Shown here piece by piece: positions 11,068 to 23,696 of a stretch of 64,000 nucleotides of DNA (position 1 is the first letter of the stretch; each line of letters begins with the position of its first letter). The position numbers and the translations under genes are program-made. Below the pieces are notes generated by a model. The model saw only the letters and a list, made by a program, of their open reading frames with translations, had not been told where the DNA came from and made no database searches. Origin of the DNA: Gnetum montanum (lineage: Eukaryota; Streptophyta; Gnetopsida; Gnetales; Gnetaceae); the NCBI GenBank assembly GCA_015680685.1, contig MNCI01008086.1:156846-220845 (forward strand). Reading direction: 5' to 3'.

Positions 11068-13051
11068 CTACCTTGGGTTACCTTGGGGATAAGGTAACCG
11101 TTGGGGCATTTTCCATTTATTTAGTCGTGGGTTGAGTGCATACATCCTAGACTCTTGTAGATGTGAGATCACTGGGCAACATCCCTTAGGATGGTCATAT
11201 TGGCATATCTCGCATCCACCATAATTGTCTGTGTCTGAATCCACAACCCCTTCTATGATGGCCATTTTACCCTTACCCTTGTTACATGCATTCTCCACTT
11301 CTCTCTCTTTCTTTTTGTCATGGTCACTATCTCGCTCCCTAGACTCCTCTACAATTTTAAGAATAGTTTCAAACCTACTATCCAGGGAATCCCACATTTG
11401 TTCTACCTTTTCCAATACTTCTTTTGTTAACTTTTTGAGTGGCAAATTTTTCCTATTCACCATCTCTTCGAGTGGTGACTCCTTCGTCCTCACAAAATCT
11501 CACTCCCCTTTTTTAGAGGGAAGGATCTCGATTGTATTCTTCTACACTTTCTCTCTTTCGTAGCTCACCTTATTCTTTGGCTACTTGCTCTAGCAATCTA
11601 TGAATTTGATGAGACCTAAGCTTTGATAATCTTCCTTGGGCATACGTTCCAAGGGTTCTTCTTATTTCATGCCTAAGTCCATCCACGAGATGGCGTAGTT
11701 GATCTCGCTGTGAATAACCATGGCCAGGGCAATGATGTAATAATGCGTAATAGCGGCCCATGGCAGCATACAAGGGTTCATGATTTCCTTTCTTCCATCC
11801 CTGGATTTACTTTTGTAGGTTAGAAACTTGGGAGTACGTTTGGTACTTGTCATTAAACAGTTCTAACATTGTACTCCACCTTCGAATGGATTCTGGTTCT
11901 AAGGACTAGTACCATCTTTCAGCTTCTTTCACTAGCGTCCTTGGAAACAACTTTAGTTTTTGCCATTCGTTTTCTATGTTCTGCAAGGCACATGCATCGT
12001 GCAATGCTTGTAAATGATTTTGAGGATCATCATTGTATTCCCCTTCAAATCATGGGATGTTGTTCATATTTAGCCTCTTGATCCTACTATCCTTTTGGTG
12101 CCTTTTTGGAACTCTTACAACCTCCATTATATCTAGCATGCTTCTAGTTGCGAGTAGGGGTTCTTCATGATTATCTCATTCATAGCTTCTATGATGCCTA
12201 TGTGATTCCCTACTCTCCCTTCTTCTATGCCTTGATTCCTTAGAGTGCCCTTGTCGTTGTTCTTGACTTTCTCGTTGATGTTTTTCACTTTGTTTTCCCT
12301 TATCCTCACGATTGGTTTCCCTATGATTGCGTCTGGACACTAAAGAAGAGGGTGAAGGTGATGATGAAGGTGAAGAAGAAGGAAAACCATCGCCATAATG
12401 GTGTTTTCTACCTTCTCTTTGGTGGTCTCTGCCACGATCGTGATCACAATCAGAACATCCTCCCTTATCTTGTGTTTGTGTTCCTTTGTTGAATACTTCG
12501 TGTTCATGGGTATCAGAACCAGGGTTGTGAATAGTGGAGTGGAGGTTCTGATACATTACCTCTTGACCATTGTCAAGAGGAGGAACATCGTTTTGTGGGG
12601 AACCTGTTGGAGCAAGTTCACCATCCTTGATTTCACTCAAAATGTGTAGAGAATTATGGGACCATTTACCCTTCAAGGATGTATGGTATCTCTCCTGTTG
12701 CAAGGCCCTTTGATGTTGCACTTATGTGGAATGATAGTCCCTTATGTCATGATCGCATGCAACATATTTTGCATATAAAAGCGGCATGTCTATTCGTGTG
12801 AGAGCACGAAGGAGCATGTTGGGGATTGATCGGTCTAGAGGAAACACTATGTTATCCTCCAAGTCTCTCCAATGCAATTGTTCATCTTGGTGGAGAATAA
12901 AGGTGAAATCAGGTACATACTCATCGGGATGAGTATATACCACATGAAACTTTTGAGGAACTGGAAGATTTTGGTTATGTGTATTATGTCACCGATTGCC
13001 TCTTGTGTTAGTCCTAGGCAGTGAAGTGCTCTTATGTGAAGAAGAAGACAT
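11068..13051 (-). pseudogene. RE1 Gag, degraded
   Basis: Capsid/nucleocapsid protein. I place the start at the ATG at 13051 because the following Ser-rich MSSSSHKS also opens Gag in RE3 (42894) and RE2 (22662). In order there is an N-terminal domain at 12722-12943, a hydrophilic Arg/Ser/Glu/His-rich stretch at 12176-12420 (RS-domain-like), a capsid-like helical domain at 11570-12100, and a C-terminal zinc-knuckle-like CEICQYDHPKGCC near 11190-11225. Stops and frameshifts occur at 12722, 12176, 11570 and elsewhere. The Arg/Ser-rich block is unusually long but is kept in RE3, so it is a family feature. Confidence 0.8.
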
Positions 13052-13175
13052 TTTGTCTTATTCGGTATGCAATGTACCATTGTCTTGTCTTTCTTTGATT
13101 AACCCTAAGGGTTTTCTCTAACATTCCAATGATATGGATGATTTCCTATGTTCTACATAGCACATAAACAACTAA

Positions 13176-13194
13176 GTCCCCAGCAACGGTGCCA
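13176..13194 (-). other. RE1 primer-binding site, tRNA-Asp type
   Basis: Immediately inside the 5' LTR, the minus strand reads TGGCACCGTTGCTGGGGAC. Plant tRNA-Asp 3' ends would pair with TGGCGCCGTTGCCGGGGA, so there are only a few transition differences, as expected for decayed CpG. RE2 has a more degraded version at about 22805-22822. Confidence 0.75.
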
Positions 13195-13195
13195 A

Positions 13196-13995
13196 TGATG
13201 AGTGGTGAGCTACCCCTACACTCAACCATACGAATACAAGCGTTTCAGGTTCGATGTGGTCAAACTCCAAGGACTAAGTGCTTACGCACCTTAATGGAAC
13301 ACTTAGGGTTAATCAATCATTGTCTTCCCAAACTTACTTGTATTGTCATGGTTGTATGGTTAAGTACACTTGAGGTATATGATTTTTTATAGCTTTTATA
13401 TTTCTTATGTATTATGCTAATAAAGGGAAGGAGAGAGAACTAAGTGACTAACTTACACTCACTATTCATTAACTAAGTTCTAAATGTTCCTAACACCAGT
13501 ATCCATTCCCACTTTCCATACACATCGTGAACCAGTGCAATGCTGCTGGGATTACCAAACGCTAATCGTTACTGGGTTACCAAGCGCTACACGCATGCTC
13601 AAAGCGGTCGTACTGAGTGTATTTAACTAAGGGGGTTGAAGGTTGAGAAAGATATTAATTAACTAGAAAAGAATTTAAACATTCAATAATAATTAATTAC
13701 TATTTAGCTTAATCTGTATACTGCAAGGTTTATCATAAAGTTCATGTTTATTGTTGTACACAAATGTGTGCTTAGGTACAAATTGCTCGAATAAAGATCT
13801 GTTCACTCTATGAATCCTATTGCAGGCACATAGAAATTATTCTAACTCTGGACTAATAAAACTGAAAGAGTTTGGCTAAGGGTCTAAGTCTTACTGCTTG
13901 AACAAAGGGCATCGCCTCTTATTTATAGAAGATGAGGCAGGACATGATATCGCGTGGCAGATGCGATATCGCATACGCGGTATCGCAGCTCATCA
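13196..13995 (-). repeat. RE1 5' LTR (subfamily A), 800 bp
   Basis: Bounded by TGATGAGC at the 13995 end and CTCATCA at the 13196 end on the minus strand, an inverted TGATGA/TCATCA terminus. It contains the U3 palindromic GCGATATCGC-type motifs at about 13940-13985, a TATA-like TTATTTATAGAAG region, and the R/U5 part that matches RE3 and the 63165-64000 fragment. Confidence 0.93.
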
Positions 13996-14022
13996 ATTAT
14001 AGAAAATATTTTTCTATATTAC
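13996..14022 (-). mobile_element. 27-bp remnant of LINE-A between RE1 and RE2
   Basis: These 27 bases lie between the 5' LTR end of RE1 and the 3' LTR end of RE2. The last five, ATTAC (14018-14022), are repeated at 23692-23696 on the far side of RE2. This stretch was therefore continuous with LINE-A at 23697 before RE2 inserted. Confidence 0.8.
14018..14022. repeat. RE2 target-site duplication, left copy (ATTAC)
   Basis: ATTAC here and at 23692-23696 flank the two LTR ends of RE2 exactly. Five bp is the usual Ty3 duplication length. Confidence 0.88.
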
Positions 14023-14874
14023 TAATGAGTAGCAAGGTACCCCTATGCCCAACCATATGAATCACTAAGGTGTTCACATATGATGTGGTTGAATTCCATG
14101 GACCTATAGTTCTCCAGTGCACTAGTTCCTCTAGGAAGTGAAATGGGCATTGAGAATGTTTGTTGTCTTCTGAACTACACTTGTGATGCTCAAGGGTATG
14201 TTTTAAGTGTAATTGAGGCATATTATTTTTCTCATTTTATGTTTTATAAGTTTAGTTCCCTACAATAAGAATGAAAGGTAGAGTAATTTAAGATCTAACT
14301 CATTCACTACCTAGCTAGCCTAACACAAGTACCTGTCCCACTTTCTTGGACACATTCGAAACACATAGTGCTGCTAGGTTACCAAATGTTAAGCATTACT
14401 AGGTTACCAAGCACTATATGTATGCTTAAAGTGGTCATGCTTGTGTTCATTAACAATCGAAAATTAATTGCTTAATTTAAATGTATTAAAGTAAGTGTAT
14501 GAAAGTAAAGTGCATTAAAAAAAACATTAATCTATTCTCAATGTTGCAAGGATTATCAAAAGAATTTATTTTTATCGCCATCACACTGTTATGCTCAGGT
14601 ACATCAATGTTCAAACAAAGATCCATACACACTTAGACTCCTGCTGCGAACACTCAAAAATTATTCTAACTTTGGAGAAAACAAACTACAAGAGCTTCAT
14701 TCACTATGACAAAAATTGATGAAAAACTATCTCAAATCATAAGCCCAAGCCCTATATTTATAGTTTGGCTTATACCCTATGATATCAAATATCTAACATC
14801 ATGTCTTAGGCTTCGACATCAAATACCCGATGTCAAGGCTTTGATATCGGAGCTGTGAAAAATGTGATTCATCA
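14023..14874 (-). repeat. RE2 3' LTR (subfamily B), 852 bp
   Basis: Pairs with 22824-23691. Both share GGTACCCCTA...CCAACCATA near one end and GTGAAAAATGTGATTCATCA at the other. The outer base pair has mutated from CA/TG type (the + strand starts TAATGAG instead of TGATGA). U3 holds repeated GATATC/GACATC motifs and TATA-like CTATAAATATAGG on the minus strand. Confidence 0.92.
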
Positions 14875-16800
14875 TACCCCCAAATTTTTCCTCGAGTAAA
14901 GAAGAGAAGGAACAAGTTCCTTACAAAATATTAGGAAGGTATGGGATTACTGACTGACATACAAACCGACTCAAATGGAACAAATAGATTCTGAGTGCCC
15001 AAGTGCTCGGAGTTACAATCTTTACAAAATTGGGTGTTCATGATAAGAGAAGTGAACACCTTGGATAAAACTAACATCCAATGTCTCTTGGTAGCTGAAG
15101 AGTAAGAGAGAAGATCCAACAATCATGAATGGTCCACATCGTGTGGTACTACCACATCATCCTTGGTGAAGATAGTCCTGCTTCCAGTTCATGCTTCCCA
15201 TTGCAATCACAATAGAATCATGATTTAGCATGCAATGTGTAATACATAGCTATTAAATGCCTTATCTTGTTGGTGGTTACACTCAGCTAGGTTGTGATTA
15301 TGGTACATTGATTCCTTTAGGAGTGTTAGCGGAAGGGTAAAATAGATAAGCAGTCCATTACATTTGAAAAAATTCAACACCAGAAAATATTTGGAGAGGG
15401 TGTAAGAATTCACAACAATAAAAAGGAAAGTTTACTGAAAAATGTTGTGAAGATGTACACAATTGGATGTCATTGATGAGGTAAATAAAATGATTTAATT
15501 GTAAGAGTGTCTAAGGGTAAAGAACTTAACTAATCCAATCAAAAGATATGCAAGTGGGTTCTCCCCAAAGTAGGCATAGGCCTTTTATGCCCTTGCATAA
15601 CTTCAAACCAAATAGTTTGTAGGCTCTGTGGATGATTAATGGTTATGGAAGGTTAAGTAAAAAAACTTGAAAGAAACTACCTAAGAATTCCAAAGCATCA
15701 AACCAGGACATCAAAAAAGAACATGAAACTAGTAGTGAGGTGAGACATGGAAAGGATAGATGGATGGGAGAGAGTGGAATGGAGTTCTTGATTAAGGTCA
15801 CATGAAGTCCCTTGTGGATTTTATGGTTAAATGACTTGATAAGATCCATCATAAGTCTATACCAAAACCAACCTCATTCAATGACTTCGCATCACCATCT
15901 AAGACCAGTCCATCCCCGTGAGACACAAGAGTGCTCCCATAGAACAACCACTATTCCTTATTAAAGAAGAAAAGAGAAGTAGGAAGTGAGGAAGGGCCTT
16001 AGTTAGAGGGAACCTTCAGGCATGGATAACATGCCTTTCTAGTCCCATAACTAGTGCTTATAGCCTATTTATTTTGTCTAAGGGGTGTGCTTTGAATTTC
16101 CATTTTTTGACTTTTTTTTTAAATGGGAACCACACCATGCAAAGACATATGCATTTATTTTGTCTAAGTGGTGTGCTTTAAATTTCCATCATTTTTTTTA
16201 TGAGAACCAAACCATGAAAAGACTTATTAAAATTTCTTTTATCGGTTGACATGGAATGGTAAGAAATCCATGAAAACACACATGCACCTAGGCAAATAGA
16301 AAGGCACAAAGAATATTGAATCCTCTTGAAGTCACACCCTGTTGAAACCTTTGAATCCTTTCCAGTTTTGGAAACTATCAAAGTCACAAATTTTTTAAAG
16401 TTTTCTTAATGAAAAATGGACTGCAGATTTCCAGAACAAGGAAAACCATAGATTTTATGGATGGGTAGATGCTGTGGACTCACTGCTTATTGCATGAAAA
16501 AGAAACCATGTCCTAATCATCCATAGCAAAATTCAAAGCTAGAATCTAGACACCAACAATCAAATAACAAAATAGTACATACCACCATCAAGTAACACAT
16601 TACTATTGTACCTGGCACTTATTAACAAAAAGTTAGAAAATCACACCAAAATAAAATAAAAGAAAATGTAAAATTTTCAAGAAATAGCAAATGGACTAAT
16701 GATGGTGTAAAACAAAAATTAAAAAGGATTAATAACATGAAAACAAGAAGATGTAAAATAAAGAATGTGTAAAACAAAAATTTGAAAAATTTGAGGAGCC
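14875..16800 (-). other. RE2 3' non-coding region
   Basis: Corresponds to 4950-6870 of RE1, with shared blocks such as TTACAAAATATT.GGAAGGTATGGGATTA and the TGGGTCCTTCCCCAAAG-like segment. No intact open frame is present. A polypurine-like CCCCAAATTTTTCCTCGAG (plus strand) lies next to the LTR. Confidence 0.65.
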
Positions 16801-17574
16801 ACTTATATGGTTAGCATAGGTGGCCATTTCCCCCATGACTAAGTTGAAAGGAGGAGATCCAAAATATGGAGCATGGTTGTCCATTTGATAAGGTGTTTGT
16901 TGTATTAGCTAGCGTATGCTCATGGAAAGGTTTGATTTTTTGGATGTTGACTAGTTGTTTCTTGTCTAGGCTCTCAAGTTTGTAGATTATCATAACCCCA
17001 GAAGGAAACATTTCGTAAATGATGTAAGGTCCTTCCCACAGTGTTTGGAACTTAGTTCATTGAGGTATGTATGTGGGGTTCCAGTAGAGAACCTTCTCTT
17101 CCAGTTGAAATTTGACTTTTTTGATTTTAAGGTCATGGTGCTTTTTATTGTAGGCCTTATGCAACTCATTAGAGGATAGGGCCACCAATCAATTTTCATC
17201 TAGTAGGTTGAGACTCATTAGTCTTTCTTTTTGTGCTAGACTCAAATCAAGGTCAAGATCATAGGTTGTTGAAAGTGTACAGAGCTTGGATTGAATAGGA
17301 ACTGTTGGTAATTTTCCATACACAAGCTCATAAGGAGAATAGCCTATAGGAAGTTTCCATGTTGAGTGGTAGGCCCAAAGGGCATTGTTAATTTTTGTGC
17401 TCTAGTCTTTCCTATATTTGCTAATAGTTCTTATTAGAATCCTTGTGATTTCCCTATTGGTAACCTTAGCTTAACCATTGGCTTGGGGGTGGTAGGGTGT
17501 TATGAGTTTATGTTCAACCCCCAAGCATTACATGAGCTTCCAAAAGGTAGTGCCTATAAAGTAAGTTCCATTAT
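16801..17574 (-). pseudogene. RE2 integrase C-terminal part, degraded
   Basis: Matches RE1 from the end of the integrase core through the C-terminal domain (6870-7568), for example at 17467-17574 versus 7450-7568. Frames are broken. The match stops at the ambiguous base 17575 and resumes with sequence equivalent to RE1 7931, so about 360 bp that encode most of the zinc region and the catalytic core are missing here. Confidence 0.7.
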
Positions 17575-17575
17575 N
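17575..17575. other. Single ambiguous base at a ~360-bp collapse
   Basis: The only isolated N in the window lies exactly where RE2 lacks the 7569-7930 segment present in RE1. This looks like an unsized or mis-joined contig boundary, though a true deletion cannot be excluded. Confidence 0.7.
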
Positions 17576-20200
17576 AGTATAGTGTCCTCCACAAGGGCCT
17601 TCATGAGCATCTTGGAGAATGCACAGTTGATCAACATCAGGGACACACCAATGAACTAGGCCATCGGTGCACACCCTGTAGAGATGTCCATTGATCTCCA
17701 TGAAGTGTTTTACCTTGTGAAGAAACTACTATTTCTTCTAGTGGTTCAATCCTTGTAGCATCTCTTGGGTGAGAAGATAGGTGAAAATGCCATCATACTA
17801 TTTAGGCTCATTGGGTAATTATTCAGTTATAGCCCTAGCAAAGAAAAGTTCATCAGAAAACATATTAGATAATGGGTTTTGTTCCTCTTTGTTGTTCCAT
17901 CATAACCAAGACAAGCGATCAGTGATCACATTCTTAGTGCCCTTTCGATCTACCATTGTAAGATCAAATTCTTGCAAGATCACTAGCCACCGTATGACAT
18001 AGGGGCCCACCATTGGCTTGTTCATTAGAAAGTGGATGGCACTATGATCTAGGTGTACAAACACCTTGTATACAAGCATATAATACCTAAAATTCTCTAG
18101 AATAAACACCACTACCATCAATTCTTTTTCTATAGTGGTGTAGTTTAGTTATGTGCCCATAATGCTTCGGCTCGTGCAGTGGATGTAGTATGGATGTTTC
18201 TTATCATCTATCTACGTAAACATGGCTCCCAAGGCATAATTTGATGCATTTTTCATGACATGAAATAGTTTGGACTAGTTAGGTGCTTGTAGGATTGGAG
18301 TTTCTACAAGTTTCTTTTTCAACTGTTAGAATGCTTTTCACATTCTGTAGTCTAAATAAATGAAGCATCTTTCTTTGTCAGCTCTACCAACGGCTTTGTG
18401 ATCTTAGATAAATTCTCTATGAATCACCGGTAGTAGCCAGTATGTCTAAGGAATGATCAAACATCTTTGACAGTTTTTGGTTGGCAAGTTATTCCTTGGA
18501 TGACCCATATTTTCTTAGGATCAACCTTAATTCCTACTTGTGATATTCTATGTCCCAATGCAATGCCTTCTTGAACCATTAGGTGACTTTTCTGCCAATT
18601 GATCTACAAGTTGGTTTCAACACATCATTTTAGCACTTGCTGAAGGTGGTCCAAGTCTTACTCAAATGTAGCTCCATAAGTGGAGAAGTCATCCATGAAG
18701 ACTTCCACACCACTTCTAATTTGCTGTTGAAAAATGCTCTAAACCAGACATTGGAATGCAGTAGGAGCATTGTATAGATTGAATGGCATCTTGTGATATG
18801 AAAAAGTCCCCTAAGGACTCATGAATGTTGTCTTTGCTTGGTCCTCTAGCGCAATTTGAATTTGGTTATAACCACTATAACCATCTAGAAAACTATAGTA
18901 GCAATGCCCATATATTGTGTCTAACACTTGATCAACAAATGGCACCAAAAAATGATCCTTGAATGTTGCCATATTCAGCAGCCAAAAATTGATGCAGAGC
19001 TGCCACTTGCCTTCTTTCTTTGGTACAATTGTGAGTGAACTAACTCGCTCACTATTTTCAATGGGATAAATGAACCCCACCTTGAGGAGTTGTTTGATTT
19101 TCTCTTTGAAAACCTGCTTTAGTTTGGGGTTCAATCACCTCTGTGGCTATCTCTTTGGCTTCATGGTCAGATCAATGTAGATACAGTGTTGGCATATCCT
19201 AGGATTAATCCCTATGAGTTCAAGATATGACCAAGAAAAAGCTACTGACCATTTTTCAACCCTATTCAATAGTATCTTTTTCTATTCTAGAGCAAGATTT
19301 GCATTGATTATGATCGACTTCCCATTTTTTAAAAGCACATATTCCATTCTAGCTAGTAGCGTTTTTAGTTCAAGAGCCTCTTGCTTAAAATTTTTAGGAA
19401 TTTCCGAAGCTCCCTAATAAGTATCATAATTTGCATCATTGGAGAGTTGGTGATGAACTTGCTCTAGTTCATCCATGCCTGTGACATATGCACATGTCAA
19501 GCTCTCAGTAAGTTCCACGCAAAGTGTGCTACTCTCAGAATCAGCGATCAACCAATTGGTGCCCTCCTATTTTGTGACTATTGCATATAGACACCTTTGA
19601 ATTTCTACTTCTGGTGCACACTACTTGCATGCAGAGATAGATGCTTGTGTCACGGCCTAGAGTTTCTACACACAATTGCACCTTGTATCGCTATACATGA
19701 TGCATGGAACTTGCTTCTTCTCAATCTTTTTGAATGCATTTTCTTTGGATATTTCTAGGGAAAGATCTCTGATGCCCATTCTTGCATCAATGGTACTGAG
19801 CCATGTCCTTCCCATGATAATTGAAAAATCCCCTATGCATTTCTCCACCTTGATCACTAGGAAATTAGTAGGATAAGACCACCCATAGACAATGCTACAA
19901 TGTTTTCCACCAATCCCAATGGAATAGTGATGGACTAGTCTACCAATTCTAATCTGATATCTCTTTTCTTGAGAGGAGGTAGGTTCCATGTAGTGTACAT
20001 ATCATGAGAAATTAAATTGATACCAAAACTTGAGTCAAGAAGAGTTTTACATGGTTCATTCCCAGTAATCTATAAATAGATTAAAGGACTTCCATGATTA
20101 GCTAGTTTCCTGGGAAGGTTTCTAGCACAGATCTAATCAGAGATTGTGTGAGTAAGCATCATAGTATGGATCTTAGGTGGATTTTGGTTTGAATGGGACT
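17576..20200 (-). pseudogene. RE2 protease, reverse transcriptase and RNase H, degraded
   Basis: RT block at 18811-19134 contains FLDGYSGYNQI. The FMDD box is readable near 18680-18705 in another piece. The RNase H region at 17900-18121 includes DHSAIHFLMNKP. Protease pieces at 19666-19989 and near 20010-20035 read LLDSSFGINLIS, with Ser replacing the catalytic-loop Gly. The order and spacing are those of RE1. Many stops and frameshifts make this a dead polyprotein. Confidence 0.8.
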
Positions 20201-22662
20201 CAAAGAAATTTGATACAAAGGAAGATGGAGGAACAGGGTTATCAACCGTGGATGGACTGCAGGGTCAAAAGAAAGGTCTTTTCCTTGATTGAGTATTTGA
20301 CCCACTTGGTTGATGAATCACTTGTAGATTAACAATTCTAGTAGCATTTTGTTATTGCAGTTAAGCCGGGAGTTCACCCTGCATAGGTGGAGCAGGTGGT
20401 AGCTATGCAGCTGGAGGAGGAACATGTGCAAGGATAGGAGGGGGATAAGGATAAAAGGTGGCATCACATTTTTCATGTGGAGAATGAGTTTGATAATAAT
20501 TAGAAGGGTGGTAGTGAGATTGGAAAGTAGAAATGTGACTAGAGGAGTCATGTGGATATAGGGATTGTTGAATGTAGTACCCATATGGATCAGGTTATCT
20601 ATAAAGGTATTGTTGCCTTGGTGGTGCTAGCACCCATGATTGTGGTTGTTGTCACTATTGATACTACTCATATGGTTGTGGTGGAGTTTCACTAAGATAA
20701 TATTGCTATTGTTAATGGAACTACCTAAAATTAGCTTGAGGATAAGGTAATCTTCTAGATGTTTGCCTTTGTGTTAGTCATGGATTCAAAGCATACATCC
20801 CAGACTCCTATAAATGTGACACTATGGGGTAACATCCCTTAGGATGTACATATTGGTAGATGTCACACCCACCATCATCATCTAATTCTCTTTCTGCAAC
20901 TTCTTCTATTGCAGCAATCTTTCCCTTACCTTTCTGATAGGCACATTCAACTTCCTTATGCCTCCTGTGCTCACAATCACTACCTTATTCTTTTGACTCT
21001 TCAAAAATTTTTAGGATAGCTTAAAATCTGCTATCCATGGAGTCCCATAACTGATCAACCTTGGCCATAATTTCAAATTGAAATTTTTGGAGTGATAAGG
21101 TTTTCCTATTCACCACCTCATTAGGTGCAGATTCTTCCTCACTATCACAAAATCGAACCTTTCTCTTGTGAATGGAAGAATTGCAATTTCTTAATTCACC
21201 CTCTTATTTAGCTACCTACTCGATTAGTCTTTGTATCTGATGGGCACTTAATTCTGATAGTCATCCTTGGGTATAGACACCAAGGGTTCTTCTCATTTTT
21301 AATCGAAGCCCATCTACAATGTGGCGAAGTTGATCCAATTGAGAATAACCATGGCTATGACATTTGTGCATTAAGAAATAGTATCAGCCGATGGCAGCAT
21401 ATAAGGGTTTATGTGTTCCTTGTTTTCATCCTTGGATTTTCCTTCTCAACTTAGACACTCTGGAGTATGTTTAATATTTATCATTAAACAATTCAAGCAT
21501 GGTACTCCATCATCTGATAGATTCTAGCTCTAAGGACTAGTACTAGTGTTCCGCTTCTTTGATGAGTGTTCTTGAAAACAACTTAAGTTTTTGCTACTCA
21601 TTCTCTATGTTTTTTTAAGGCACATGCATCTTGAAGAGCTTGGAGATGATTCTATAGATTAGAGTTATATCCCCCTTCGAATCGATGAACATTGTTCATG
21701 TTTAGCCTTTTGATCTGACTATCCTTCACATGCCTTATTAGAATTCATACTACCTATGCAATATTGAGCATACTTCGAGTAACAAGCAAAGGCTCATCAA
21801 GGCCATGATCATGGTACCTACAATGCCCTCTACTACTCCTTCATTCATGGTGTTGTGCCTCTCTTGAATGTCCATGTCCTTGATCTTGCCTTTTTCAATA
21901 GTCCCTTTAATCATTTTGGTCCCGTTGATCATTTTGATCACCTCCATCATGGTCTCACCTCCTACGATTATGATTAGAGCTAGAAGAAGAAGATGATGAT
22001 GGCAAAGGTGAAGAGGAAGAAGGACTAGCATCATCATAGTGCCTGCTACCACCTCTTCGATGATCATGACCACCATCACGATCTTGTTTCTTGTTTGCAC
22101 TCCTACCTTGGCTTGCCACATTGGATCCTTCTTTATTATTAGATCCATTCTTACTAGAACTGAGATTATGAATTGTGGGCTGCAGGTTCTAAATTTGACC
22201 TCCTTCACCGAAGTCAAAGAGAGGAAGTTCACTAAATGGGAAACCCCCTGAGAAGGGTTCCCCACCATCTTTTTGATATAGTAGGAATTGGGAATCATTA
22301 AATCCTTTTCCCTTTATAAATGCATGGTGTTGTTCGAGTTGTCGATCCCATAGATGTTGTGCCTTAGTGGAATGATAATCCTTTGTGTCAATATCTTACA
22401 CAACATACTCAGCCTAAAGTTCCTAGAGACCCTATCATATAAGCATTTATTAGAGCATTGCAGGAATGGATCAATCAAGCGGCAACATGATGTTGCCCTC
22501 CATGTTATGGCACTACAACTGTTCATCCTGATGTAGGATGAAGGTGAAATTCGGTACATACTCATTAAAATGAGCATATACCACTTGATATTGCTGAGGC
22601 ACTAGCTGATGAGCTCCATCAAACTTGGGCAAAGAAGCACTCTTGTGAGAAGAAGAAGACAT
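20201..22662 (-). pseudogene. RE2 Gag, heavily degraded
   Basis: I place the start at the minus-strand ATG at 22662 because the following Ser-rich codons match the Gag starts of RE1 and RE3. Homologous blocks follow RE1 order: N-terminal domain at 22314-22577, hydrophilic linker at 21850-22300 (its acidic/Arg-rich coding is now frameshifted), capsid-like region at 21230-21700, zinc-knuckle-like segment near 20840-20880, and Pro/Gln-rich tail to 20318. No piece longer than about 180 codons stays open and none is plausibly functional. Confidence 0.7.
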
Positions 22663-22823
22663 TTTCAATTAGATGATAAAAATGTAGTGTGTTTTTTAAA
22701 TTTTTTTGTAGTAATTATAAAATATGATATGTCTCTAAGGTTCATTCGAATAATTTTGAATAATTTCCACTAAATCCTTGATAGCACACGAAACAACCAA
22801 AAGGTCCCCAACAACAATGATAA

Positions 22824-23691
22824 TGATGAATGATGAGGTACCCCTACACCCAACCATACGAATCACTAAGGCATTCACACACGATCTAGTCAAATTCCAT
22901 GGACCTATAGTTTTCCATTGTACTAGTTCCTCTATGAAGTGAAATGGGTGTTGAGAATGTTCGTTGTCTTTCCAACTACACTCGTGAAGCTCAAGGGTAT
23001 GATTTAAGTGTAATTGAGGTACATGATTTTTCTCATTTTATGTTTTATAAGTTTAGTCACTTACAACAAGAATGAAAGGTAGAGTAATTTAAGATCTAAC
23101 TCATTCAATGCTTAGCTAGCCTAACACAAGTACCTGTCCCACTTTCCTAGAGACATCTTGAACACATATAGTGTTGTTGGGTTACCAAATGTTAAGCCTT
23201 GCTAGGTTACTAAGAACTATATGTACACTTGAAGTGGTTGTGCTTGTGTTCATTAACAACTGGAAATTAATTGCTTAATTTAAATGCATTAAAGTAGGTG
23301 CATGAAAGTAAAGGGCATTAAAGGAAACATTAATCTATTCTTAGTGCTGCAAAAATTATCAAAAGGATTTGTTTTTATTCTTGTCACATTGCTATGCTCA
23401 GGTACATCAATGTTCAAACAAAGATCCGTACACACTCAGACTCTTGCTACAGGCACTTAGAAAATATTCTAACTCTAGAGAAAACAAACTACAAGAGCTT
23501 TGCTAACTATAATAAAAACTGATGAAACACTATCTCAAATGGTGAGCCCAAGTGCTATATTTATAGGCTAGTGTATACCTCGCGATATTGGATATCTGAC
23601 ATCGTGTCCTAGGCTTTGACATCAAATACCTTATGTCAAGGCTCCAATATCGAGTACCCAATATCAGAGTTGTGAAAAATGTGATTCATCA
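22824..23691 (-). repeat. RE2 5' LTR (subfamily B), 868 bp
   Basis: Pairs with 14023-14874. It starts in the minus sense with TGATGAATCACATTTTTCAC and ends in ATTCATCA-type sequence at 22824. A degraded tRNA-Asp-like primer site (plus strand GTCCCCAACAACAATG) lies just inside at about 22804-22822. It is flanked outside by ATTAC. Confidence 0.92.
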
Positions 23692-23696
23692 ATTAC
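23692..23696. repeat. RE2 target-site duplication, right copy (ATTAC)
   Basis: Identical to 14018-14022. Confidence 0.88.

Larger units (their letters stand above)
4622..13995 (-). mobile_element. RE1: Ty3/gypsy LTR retrotransposon (Tat/Athila-like), 3' LTR truncated
   Basis: Minus-strand element with full 5' LTR (13196-13995), tRNA-Asp type primer site, gag, protease, RT, RNase H, integrase, a long 3' non-coding region and a partial 3' LTR. RT and integrase signatures (FMDDFS, YSGYNQI, WGIDFMGP, ISDNGTHF) match the non-chromoviral Ty3 group. Every protein is broken by stops or frameshifts. The 3' LTR stops abruptly at 4622, so about 470 bp of U5-side LTR and the flanking target DNA are missing. 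The target was LINE-A, of which 27 bp remain at 13996-14022. Confidence 0.9.
14023..23691 (-). mobile_element. RE2: Ty3/gypsy LTR retrotransposon (Tat/Athila-like), inserted in LINE-A
   Basis: Minus-strand element with both LTRs and the 5-bp duplication ATTAC. The internal region is homologous to RE1 throughout (gag, protease, RT, RNase H, long 3' non-coding region), but the LTRs belong to a different subfamily (B) in U3. It is much more decayed than RE1, with few open frames above 100 codons. The integrase core is missing at a single ambiguous base, 17575, which may be an assembly artefact. Confidence 0.9.

Noticed and set aside
11225-11563. 112-codon plus-strand frame within RE1
   Set aside because: Antisense of Gag, created by Ser/Leu-rich reverse codons of the charged region.
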